NCBI RefSeq assembly: GCF_014647195.1
Contig: NZ_BMOS01000002.1
Location: forward strand, 145,975-209,974
Length of the DNA stretch: 64,000 nucleotides
Direction of reading: 5' to 3'
Origin: Oceanobacillus indicireducens
GTDB lineage: Bacteria; Bacillota; Bacilli; Bacillales; Amphibacillaceae
Below are positions 52,846-60,061 of the stretch, piece by piece. Within the stretch, counting starts at the first letter, position 1; every line of letters begins with the position of its first letter. The position numbers and the translations under genes were made by a program. The notes below the pieces were generated by a model, which was not told the origin of the DNA, did no database searches, and saw only the letters and a program-made list of their open reading frames with translations.

Positions 52846-52993
52846 CACGTATTAACGGTCTGTAATACCCCCTCCTCTAAACATGGGGGAAACCCAATAT
52901 GTGAAGGATGGGGATAAACAGTCCGTAAATTCCTATTCTGTTCAACTTACATTCAGCGGGGAGGTAAGGATACCCCCACTGAATGAGTTTCAC
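52846..52993 (-). repeat. R2 element at the alr 3' end
   Basis: Full copy in minus orientation, flanked by TTTAT (52841-52845) and TTTAC (52994-52998). The alr stop codon (52995-52997) falls in that right-hand flank, so the element is the start of the alr 3' untranslated region. Confidence 0.9.
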
Positions 52994-52994
52994 T

Positions 52995-54122
52995 TTACCC
53001 AATATAAACTCTTGGAACACGTTTCCCGATGAGACAAATGATTTCGTAATGGATGGTTTGTAGCTGTTCGGCTATTTCGTCGAGGGAGATGTAGCCTTCT
53101 TTTTCCTCACCAAATATCGTTATAATATCGTTATCCTGTACCTCGTCAATACTTGTTACGTCCACCATCGTCTGATCCATACAGATTCTCCCGACAATCG
53201 GCACCCGCTGCCCCCTTATCGTCACCTCACCACGATTGGACAGCTGACGAGAAAGCCCATCCGCATATCCAACTGAAAGAGTGGCAATCAGCGATTTTCT
53301 CTTGGGCTGATATGTACAACCATAGCTGATTGACTCTCCCGCCTCTACTTCCTTAATTAGCACCGCTTTCGTCTGGAATGTCATTGCCTGGGTCAAGCTA
53401 ATCACTTTCTTCATATGTTTTGCTGGATAAAGACCATACATACCAATCCCAACCCGACACATATCCAAGTGCATCTCTGGAAAACAAATCGTTGCCGCAC
53501 TATTACAACAATGCTTCAGCGGGGCGGAATAACCATGTTCTGCTAAATAGTCCGTCACTTCAAGGAAACGCGCAAATTGCATCCGTGTATACGTTTCATC
53601 TACATTGTCCGCGTCTGCAAAATGAGTATAAATCCCTTCAAGTTCGATCCACTTGCTGTCAATGCCCTTCACTAATTCAAGTGCTTCTTCCTTGGTCTGA
53701 ACGCCAACCCTTCTCATCCCTGTATCTATTTTCAAATGGACCTTAACTGCTTGCTGCAATTCTTCACAGGCGGTAACAAGTGCGTCCAACACATCCTTGC
53801 TATAAACGGTGAGCGTAATTTTATTTATAATCGCTTCCTTTACAACTTCCGGTTTCGTATAACCGAGCACAAGAATCGGGGCTTCGATACCAGCCTTTCT
53901 GAGTTCAATCGCCTCATCAAGCAATGCGACACCTAAACGATCGGCACCAGCCGCTAAAGCAGCCCTCCCGACTTCCTCCGCACCATGCCCATAGCCATCC
54001 GCTTTTACGACAGCAAGTAGTTTACTATTTTTATTCATATGTTGTTTAAAGACTCGCGTATTTTCTCGGATTGCAGCTAAAGAAACTTCAACCCATGTAT
54101 CTCGGTAACTTAATCGTTTCAT
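52995..54122 (-). CDS. alr: Alanine racemase
   Basis: PLP enzyme of 375 aa making D-alanine for peptidoglycan. The PLP lysine is in AVVKADGYGHGA, the second catalytic base Tyr in ISYGCTYQP, and the fold-III features are NSAATICFPEMHLDMCRVGIGMYGLYP (outline, residues about 207-233) and VGRICMDQTMVDVT. The C-terminal beta domain is complete. Its end coincides with the R2 insertion, but the final LIGKRVPRVYIG matches a normal Alr tail, so no truncation is evident. Confidence 0.95.
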   Translation of the reverse strand: MKRLSYRDTWVEVSLAAIRENTRVFKQHMNKNSKLLAVVKADGYGHGAEEVGRAALAAGADRLGVALLDEAIELRKAGIEAPILVLGYTKPEVVKEAIINKITLTVYSKDVLDALVTACEELQQAVKVHLKIDTGMRRVGVQTKEEALELVKGIDSKWIELEGIYTHFADADNVDETYTRMQFARFLEVTDYLAEHGYSAPLKHCCNSAATICFPEMHLDMCRVGIGMYGLYPAKHMKKVISLTQAMTFQTKAVLIKEVEAGESISYGCTYQPKRKSLIATLSVGYADGLSRQLSNRGEVTIRGQRVPIVGRICMDQTMVDVTSIDEVQDNDIITIFGEEKEGYISLDEIAEQLQTIHYEIICLIGKRVPRVYIG

Positions 54123-54382
54123 CCGACAAACTCCTCTGTTCTTTCATTATCTTATATTTTACCATTTCCCAACATCCTCTGGATAGGGCATACTTTTCCA
54201 ATTGGAACAATATATATTATGAAGGAGATGAAATAAAAATGAGGAAGTATTTCTGTTTCACTTGAAAAATATGCTAAAAAAGGCTTAGGTTGGGTAGAGT
54301 AACTCAGCATTTCAGTCTGCTTCTATTTTCCTGTCAACCAGTTAAAAATCGTAAGAAATCAGCAAAAAAGGAGTGGATAACG

Positions 54383-54766
54383 TTGGGTGCGAAATGGATA
54401 AAAATTGCCGCTCTTTATTTTATTATCGGAATTGGCTTTGGGTTATTTATGCTTTACACGATCCAGCTTCAATGGGGGGCAACGCACGCTCATATTAATG
54501 TTGTCGGCTGGCTGTCTACTGGTTTAATTGGTGTTATTTACTCGGTTTACCCAAAAGCGGGAAATAGCCAACTTGGTAAATTACAATTCTGGCTTCATCA
54601 AATCGGCTTACCTTTTCTCCTTATCGGGATGATGATGATTTATCTTGATGTACCGCTAATCGTTCTTGAAATTTTCGTGTCTGGTGGTGGGGTTGCATTT
54701 TTAATCTCTGTTGTGCTGTTTATTATCAATCTATTCCAGAATGTGCACGCTTCAGAAAGTAAGTAA
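54383..54766 (+). CDS. Small four-helix membrane protein with HAH motif (cytochrome-oxidase-I-like)
   Basis: About 127 aa, four predicted helices. The motif WGATHAHINVVGWLSTGLIGVIY resembles a subunit I helix of haem-copper oxidases, and family members are often annotated as cytochrome-c-oxidase-like; a HxH and a distant WLHQIGLP may be haem or metal ligands. TTG 54383 is selected: AAAGGAG lies 9 bases upstream, and the longer frame to 54290 starts in a non-conserved sequence. Function unknown. Confidence 0.75.
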   Translation: MGAKWIKIAALYFIIGIGFGLFMLYTIQLQWGATHAHINVVGWLSTGLIGVIYSVYPKAGNSQLGKLQFWLHQIGLPFLLIGMMMIYLDVPLIVLEIFVSGGGVAFLISVVLFIINLFQNVHASESK

Positions 54767-54802
54767 TTATTTAGGGCATGCATTCCTTTCGATTTTTTAT
54801 AA

Positions 54803-54840
54803 AAATAAGGTAAACCCAGTCTTAGGGTTTACCTTATTTA
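54803..54840. terminator. Bidirectional terminator at convergent genes
   Basis: AAATAAGGTAAACCC pairs with GGGTTTACCTTATTT around a 7-nt loop. The last codons of the minus-strand PH-like gene overlap it. Confidence 0.85.
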
Positions 54841-55118
54841 CTATATGCTTTAAAAACTTCAATAAATTGTTCTGGAGAGCTTTTAACAATAAAGGAGTAT
54901 ACACCTTTGTTCGTATGTACATACAACAGTCCACCTTTTGTTCCGAGCAACCGGTAGGACAAATCGTGAATTGTATCGATTGGAAACTCACGATGTTTCG
55001 TCACCAGTCGATCCTCATACAAATACATCATACGTTGTTCTTCAGTATTTGTTTGGGTGAGGGAATCGACGGTACGAATAACTTTCACATACGATTGTTC
55101 AGCCAAGAGTTGCGCCAT
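54834..55118 (-). CDS. Small PH-domain-like protein of unknown function
   Basis: A 94-aa soluble protein predicted to be mostly beta-strand with a final helix: YLYEDRLVTKHREFPIDTIHDLSYR, GGLLYVHTNKGVYSFIVKS and PEQFIEVFKAYSK. The strand-then-helix order resembles bacterial PH-like domains. I do not recognise a named family. It starts 3 bp after the Spx-like gene, so the two are co-transcribed and probably linked in function. A GAAGGG site precedes the ATG. Confidence 0.75.
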   Translation of the reverse strand: MAQLLAEQSYVKVIRTVDSLTQTNTEEQRMMYLYEDRLVTKHREFPIDTIHDLSYRLLGTKGGLLYVHTNKGVYSFIVKSSPEQFIEVFKAYSK

Positions 55119-55121
55119 AAA

Positions 55122-55532
55122 TTACCCTTCAGCAAGTTGCAAATGATTTAATCTCCATTGCAACCATTGGTATTCGCGTGTTTTTCTCGGCAGGAATTGA
55201 CGGATATCATCCTCATGATAGCCTACTTGCAGCCTCTTCTCGTCAACCATAATTGGACTACGCAACAGACGAGGATGCTTGTGAATCAGTTCCAATAATT
55301 CCTGAAGCGGTAATGCTTCAATATCTAGATCAAGATCTTTATAAATCTTGGATCGTGTTGATATAATTTCATCCGTTCCGTCAACGGTCATGCGTAGGAT
55401 TCCTTGAAGTTCCGTTACGGTTAACGGATACTTCAAAATATTCCGCTCCACATAATGAATGTTTTGCTTTGTAAACCATTGCTTCGCTTTCCTAGTCGAT
55501 GAACATGCAGCTCCATAAATTGTCACTGTCAT
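55122..55532 (-). CDS. Spx/ArsC-family protein, Spx paralogue lacking the CXXC switch
   Basis: A 136-aa protein very similar to Spx, the RNA polymerase alpha-CTD-binding stress regulator: LRMTVDGTDEIISTRSK keeps the alpha-CTD-contact glycine, and VDEKRLQVGYHEDDIRQFLPRK matches Spx. But the redox motif CXXC is CSST (residues 10-13), leaving one cysteine, and the LLRRPI loop reads LLRSPI, losing an arginine important in Spx. It may be a redox-insensitive regulator or competitor. It has a C-terminal extension of about 15 residues. Confidence 0.87.
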   Translation of the reverse strand: MTVTIYGAACSSTRKAKQWFTKQNIHYVERNILKYPLTVTELQGILRMTVDGTDEIISTRSKIYKDLDLDIEALPLQELLELIHKHPRLLRSPIMVDEKRLQVGYHEDDIRQFLPRKTREYQWLQWRLNHLQLAEG

Positions 55533-55557
55533 ATATCATACCCCATTTCAAATTGGT

Positions 55558-56169
55558 TTATTTTGCTATGCCTTTTTTCAATAAGTTCATTTCTGCTATA
55601 AAGCTTTCAATTGCTTCTTGATCGGATAGCTCTTTCGTAAACTTCTCGACAAAATTGCGGAATGCAACTGCCGATATAATGTGGATGACATGGGTCAGTT
55701 CGCTGTCTGATTCGATATTTAAAAGATCTCTATTAATTAGTTTCGTAATTTCTTCCATACCATCTTTTTTCAGATTGCTTTCAATTATTTCATTGAAGAT
55801 GGTTTCAATCTGATGGGTTACGTTAAGAAGAGCATTCCGGAAAAAGTTATACTCCTTTTCATCAGGTAATTCAATAAGCAGATCATAGTAAAAAGCAGTG
55901 ATTGCTTCGAATAAGTCTCCCTGATGTGTATGCAGTTGTTGAATAAACTGTTTGTTTCTACGGCTTGCCTGTTCCTTGAGAATATAGTAATAGGCGTCTT
56001 CTTTATCTCTGAAATATTGATAAAAGCTTCCCCGAGATATCCCTGCTGTCTTTACGATATTTGCGATGGAGGCCTCGTATAAAGGAACTCTAGAAAATTC
56101 TATTTCCATTGCCTTAATTAAGGATTGACGCTTTTTCTCTGGCAGATTAAAAAATGTTGCTTTGGGCAT
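55558..56169 (-). CDS. TetR-family transcriptional regulator
   Basis: About 203 aa. The N-terminal DNA-binding domain has SIANIVKTAGISRGSFYQYFRDKEDAYYYIL (helix-turn-helix at about residues 30-60, core ISRGSFYQYF). The C-terminal ligand domain is unassigned. ATG 56169 follows GGAGGTAAAGG; the upstream frame (to 56202) enters the operator. It is autoregulated, judging from palindromes in its own promoter. No transporter or enzyme gene is adjacent, so its other targets are unknown. Confidence 0.9.
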   Translation of the reverse strand: MPKATFFNLPEKKRQSLIKAMEIEFSRVPLYEASIANIVKTAGISRGSFYQYFRDKEDAYYYILKEQASRRNKQFIQQLHTHQGDLFEAITAFYYDLLIELPDEKEYNFFRNALLNVTHQIETIFNEIIESNLKKDGMEEITKLINRDLLNIESDSELTHVIHIISAVAFRNFVEKFTKELSDQEAIESFIAEMNLLKKGIAK

Positions 56170-56195
56170 TCCTTTACCTCCATTTCTACCAGATA

Positions 56196-56250
56196 ATGAC
56201 ACGGTGTCATCTTATATTTTTATAATAAATGACACCGTGTCATTTGTCAA
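56196..56250 (-). promoter_or_regulatory. Promoter with two TetR operators
   Basis: On the minus strand TTGACA (56245-56250), a 17-bp spacer and TATTAT (56222-56227) form a strong promoter. The spacer is filled by the palindrome ATGACACGGTGTCAT (56229-56243); a second copy, ATGACACCGTGTCAT on that strand, lies at 56196-56210 in the leader. A repressor bound here would block RNA polymerase. Confidence 0.88.
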
Positions 56251-56423
56251 TGCAATACGGGGTATTCCTAACTTTTTACTTACTTATTCCACAATTACCT
56301 CTTTAAATAGTTATTACCTTAAATCGCTATCGTAAAACTCCTACTTTCTTCCCGAATCCCGCAGTTTTGCAAATATGTACCTAGACACTATTTTTTAAAT
56401 AAAAGCTTTTTAAGCTGAACGGA

Positions 56424-56615
56424 TGATTACTTTCATTACGGCTTGAATGCAACCTACTTCTGGAGAGCCACATTCCAGGTACCTCTCTTTTTCCGCGGGC
56501 GGCTGCCTAAGTCTCGACGCATAGGATGTCGCTAATACAGACGTTGCCACATACGAAAGCGTTCTTTAATTAGTGAACGAGCAAACACTTACGCTGTATA
56601 AAAAAGTAAGTAAGT
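56424..56615. repeat. R1 element, decayed (copy f)
   Basis: Left end GATTACTTTCATTACGG and right end ACACTTACGCTG remain, with CCAGGTACCTCTCTTTTTCCGCGGGCGG and GTCTCGACGCATAGGATG pieces inside (short blocks). It is shorter and more mutated than the others. No gene is evident in 56616-56885. Confidence 0.65.
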
Positions 56616-56885
56616 CAGTTGTTCCTTTTGAGAGGGGTATTAGGAGATCGGAAAAACATCTATATGTGTCTGAAACCATAATGGATAGTTGGTTTTACTA
56701 ACTACGCGAGGGAATAGTTCGCTATTTTAGGCTGTGAAAGTTGAAAGTAGTCAGCTATACATGAGCGTGGTGTATTTTCTAGAGCGATGAAATTTATGCT
56801 ACATAATGGGTGAAACAGGAGGAGTAGAAGCATGGTCTTTCCTGGCCTATTACGGAATACGCCAGGAATGAGCCTCGCTTTTGTT

Positions 56886-56966
56886 TTAGGATCTTCTGGT
56901 TGACTGACGCAAGATGAAGACAATGAGGCCGAGGAATAAGACAGGTAGGATAATACTTAATAACAT
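56886..56966 (-). CDS. Small hydrophobic membrane peptide (26 aa)
   Basis: A 26-codon ORF, MLLSIILPVLFLGLIVFIL followed by RQSTRRS: one helix and a basic cytosolic tail. GGAAGTGA lies a few bases before ATG 56966. Downstream, CCTGGCGTATT pairs with AATAGGCCAGG (about 56830-56856) without a clear T-run. It resembles in style the 24-aa peptide at 2487 but not in sequence. Too short to classify. Confidence 0.45.
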   Translation of the reverse strand: MLLSIILPVLFLGLIVFILRQSTRRS

Positions 56967-57166
56967 GAAATCACTTCCTTTCAGATACTTTCAATCGACT
57001 ATGAAAACTAGTCTACCCGTCTGGAGGTAATTTCTAACATAGATGGTAAATTGTTTACTACAAATTTTGGGTTACGTTCCATCATATCAAAAACCCAATA
57101 CAATTGCAAGGCGGATTTTTAATGAGCTTTTTGCGGTGTACCATTTTTTCGCGAAAGCTAGGTAGA

Positions 57167-57205
57167 TAAAAAATGGTACCTTTCCAGATATACGGAAAAG
57201 TACCA
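57167..57205 (-). terminator. Terminator of htpG
   Basis: On the minus strand GGTACTTTTCC pairs with GGAAAGGTACC, followed by ATTTTTT. The AAAAAATGGTACC segment can alternatively pair with GGTGTACCATTTTTT at 57135-57149. Confidence 0.85.
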
Positions 57206-57213
57206 TCAGAATA

Positions 57214-59097
57214 TTAAAGCATCACTTTACAAATATCATTCGTGAAAGCAACCGGATCTTCAATTGGAAGACCTTCGATTAGTAATGCTTGGTTATATAA
57301 TAGATTCGTGTAAAGTTTCAAATGCTCGTCGCCTTGCTCTTTCGCTTGCTCTAAAGCATTCATAATTTCGTGATCCACATTAATCTCCAATACTTTATCT
57401 GCTTTAATTTGCTGATCATCGGGCATGGAATTAATGATTTTTTCCATTTCAATTGAAATATCACCATCTGCTGTAAGCACAACCGGATGAGATTTCAAAC
57501 GTTTTGAAGCACGGACAGCTGTAACCTTATCCCCTAATAGCTCTTTCATTTTCGTAAACAGCTCTTCGTGTTCCTTCTCTGTTTCTTTCTCTTCTTCCTT
57601 CTCTTTCTCATCTTGTTCAATGCCAAGATCGCCACTTGAGACGTTTCTAAATTCCTTCTCTTTATAGCTCATGAGCATGCGGATTGCGAACTCATCAATT
57701 TCGTCTGTGAAATATAGAATTTCATAACCTTTATCTTTTACAAGTTCAGTCTGCGGAAGCTTGTCCACGCGGTCAACGCTATCGCCTTGTGCATAGTAAA
57801 TATATTTCTGCTCTTCTGGCATGCGCTCAACGTATTCATCCAAAGTAACTAATTTCTTTTCTTTCGATGAGTAGAATAATAGCAAATCTTGCAGCACTTC
57901 TTTATGCTGGCCGAAATCGCTGTAAACACCGAATTTCAATTGCTGGCCAAAGGATTGGTAGAAGCGTTCATAAGCTTCCCGGTCATTATTCAGCACTTGT
58001 TTCAGTTGCTGCTTGATTCGTTTATTAATGTTTTTGGCAATTGTTCTTAACTGGCGATCATGCTGAAGCATTTCCCGCGAAATATTTAAAGAAAGATCCT
58101 CGGAATCTACTAATCCTTTCACAAAACCGAAATAGTCCGGCAGCAGCTCTGGACTTTTCTCCATAATAAGTACGCCGTTCGAATAAAGCTCCAATCCTTT
58201 TTCATATTCCTTCGTATAGTAGTTATATGGTGCGCTCTCCGGGATATAAAGAATCGCATCATAACGGACCGCACCATCAACGGAAAGATGGATATGTTTT
58301 AACGGTTTATCGAAACCATAATGCTTCTCCCGATAGAAGTTTTCATAATCCTCGTCGGTAAGCTCACTCTTATTCTTCTTCCAGATTGGGATCATTGTAT
58401 TCAAGGTTTCTTCCGTAATGACGTCTTCATATTCGTCTTCCGTGCCTTCTTTCAGCTTACTTTCCGTCACGTCCATTTTTATTGGATAACGGATAAAGTC
58501 GGAGTATTTCTTCACGATTTGTTTGAGTCGGTATTCTTCTAGGAATTCATCGTAATTCTCTTCTTCCTCATTTTCTTTGATTTTGAGGATAATTTTAGTG
58601 CCTACTTCGGCTTTTTCTGCCGGTTCAATCGTGTACCCTTCAGGCCCAGTTGATTCCCATTTATAAGCTTCTTCACTATCAACAGAGCGACTGATGACGG
58701 TTACTTTTTCCGCAACCATGAAGGCCGCATAGAAGCCGACACCGAATTGCCCAATGATGTCATGGCCGTCTTTAATTTCATTCTCTTCCTTAAATTGATG
58801 GGAGCCGCTTTTTGCGATGATACCGAGGTTGCTCTCCATCTCTTCTTTTGTCATCCCGATTCCTGTGTCGGTTATGGTTAATGTTCGTGTATCTTTGTTC
58901 GGGTCAAGTTTGATAAAATAACTGTCTTTATCAAACGTGAGATTGTCATCTGTAAGTGCCCGGTAGTATAGTTTGTCGATTGCATCGCTCGCATTGGAAA
59001 TCAATTCTCTTAGGAAAACTTCACGCTGCGAATAGATGGAGTTAATCACCATATCTAGTAGTTTCTTTGATTCCGCTTGAAATTCTCTTCTTTCCAT
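57214..59097 (-). CDS. htpG: Chaperone HtpG (Hsp90)
   Basis: Dimeric ATP-dependent chaperone of 627 aa, nearly the B. subtilis length. GHKL ATPase domain: [41 protein letters not shown]. Middle domain: [38 protein letters not shown] (outline, residues about 305-343). The C-terminal dimerisation domain ends without an MEEVD tail. An acidic [16 protein letters not shown] linker at about 510-525 is longer than usual. Monocistronic; no CIRCE element was seen upstream. Confidence 0.96.
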   Translation of the reverse strand: MERREFQAESKKLLDMVINSIYSQREVFLRELISNASDAIDKLYYRALTDDNLTFDKDSYFIKLDPNKDTRTLTITDTGIGMTKEEMESNLGIIAKSGSHQFKEENEIKDGHDIIGQFGVGFYAAFMVAEKVTVISRSVDSEEAYKWESTGPEGYTIEPAEKAEVGTKIILKIKENEEEENYDEFLEEYRLKQIVKKYSDFIRYPIKMDVTESKLKEGTEDEYEDVITEETLNTMIPIWKKNKSELTDEDYENFYREKHYGFDKPLKHIHLSVDGAVRYDAILYIPESAPYNYYTKEYEKGLELYSNGVLIMEKSPELLPDYFGFVKGLVDSEDLSLNISREMLQHDRQLRTIAKNINKRIKQQLKQVLNNDREAYERFYQSFGQQLKFGVYSDFGQHKEVLQDLLLFYSSKEKKLVTLDEYVERMPEEQKYIYYAQGDSVDRVDKLPQTELVKDKGYEILYFTDEIDEFAIRMLMSYKEKEFRNVSSGDLGIEQDEKEKEEEKETEKEHEELFTKMKELLGDKVTAVRASKRLKSHPVVLTADGDISIEMEKIINSMPDDQQIKADKVLEINVDHEIMNALEQAKEQGDEHLKLYTNLLYNQALLIEGLPIEDPVAFTNDICKVML

Positions 59098-59249
59098 CGT
59101 CTCTCTCCTCTTTCGTTAAAAAGTAAGAAGCAATATATACTAATCCATCTATTTTAATACCATATCCTTTCTATGAAGTCAATCAACTTGGGTCTCTGCA
59201 AGCTTCCTGAATTCACGGTATACTAGGGGTACAAGTAAGGAGGAATGAC

Positions 59250-59963
59250 ATGCTTAAGAATTGGTTGGAGCAGTCTGATTATACGGTCGTATTTACCGGA
59301 GCGGGGATGTCGACAGAAAGTGGCCTCCCGGATTTTCGGTCAGCAAATAAGGGGTTATGGACGAAGAAAGACCCCGCGCAGCTTGCAAGTACCGATGCAC
59401 TCAACAATAATGTGGAAGAGTTTATTGCATTTTACCGGGAGCGTGTACTCGGAGTGAAGGAATATGGACCACATAAAGGACATTCGATCCTTGCCAATTG
59501 GGAGCGTTCCGGCAAAGTGAAGTCGATTATTACACAAAATGTCGATGGATTCCATCAACTTGCAGGCAGTAAGCAAGTCGCAGAGCTTCATGGTACCTTG
59601 CAGAAGTTGCATTGTGAATCATGCGGGCGCCAGTACGGTAGTGAGAAGTATGTGAAAGAGGCATTTTACTGTGAGGAATGTAATGGTGTGTTACGGCCTT
59701 CGATTGTTTTATTCGGGGAAAGTCTACCAGTCGATGACTTTGAATTTGCACTACAGGAAACAGAAAAAGCAGATTTGTTCATTGTGCTTGGCTCTTCCCT
59801 CACCGTTACGCCGGCGAACCAGTTTCCAATGCTTGCGAAAGAAAATGGTGCGAGATTGGTCATTGTTAATGCAGAAGATACCCCGCTTGATCGGTCCGCC
59901 GATTTGATTATTCAAGATAAGAAAATTGGTGAGCTTTTGCAAGAACTGGATGAGAATCTATAA
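59250..59963 (+). CDS. cobB: NAD-dependent protein deacylase (sirtuin, CobB-like)
   Basis: NAD+-dependent lysine deacetylase/deacylase of 237 aa. Motifs: GAGMSTESGLPDFRS at residues 17-31, TQNVDGFH, the catalytic His in ELHGTLQ, four zinc cysteines (CESCG and CEECNG), RPSIVLFGE, and GSSLTV near the C-terminal Rossmann end. AAGGAGG precedes the ATG. It lacks the Tyr/Arg pair clearly defining a desuccinylase at the usual site, so deacetylase is favoured. Convergent with adhE. Confidence 0.94.
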   Translation: MLKNWLEQSDYTVVFTGAGMSTESGLPDFRSANKGLWTKKDPAQLASTDALNNNVEEFIAFYRERVLGVKEYGPHKGHSILANWERSGKVKSIITQNVDGFHQLAGSKQVAELHGTLQKLHCESCGRQYGSEKYVKEAFYCEECNGVLRPSIVLFGESLPVDDFEFALQETEKADLFIVLGSSLTVTPANQFPMLAKENGARLVIVNAEDTPLDRSADLIIQDKKIGELLQELDENL

Positions 59964-59976
59964 GAAAAAATAAAAC

Positions 59977-60020
59977 AGACGTGGTAGCTCCCTCTCCTTA
60001 TGAGGGTAGATACCACGTCT
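59977..60020. terminator. Terminator between cobB and adhE
   Basis: AGACGTGGTA pairs with TACCACGTCT, with an inner CCCTC/GAGGG part. On the minus strand GTTTTATTTTTT follows, ideal for adhE; the plus side is TTCATTT. Confidence 0.88.
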
Positions 60021-60061
60021 TTCATTTCTATTTTCCGGTTTTTCTCGCCCTCTTCTACTAG

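Noticed and set aside
56702-56923. 73-codon frame on the minus strand
   Set aside because: No ribosome site; it overlaps the better-supported 26-codon frame and ends in hairpin sequence.
59098-59249. CIRCE or CtsR site upstream of htpG
   Set aside because: No TTAGCACTC or GGTCAAA-type motif was found in the gap.
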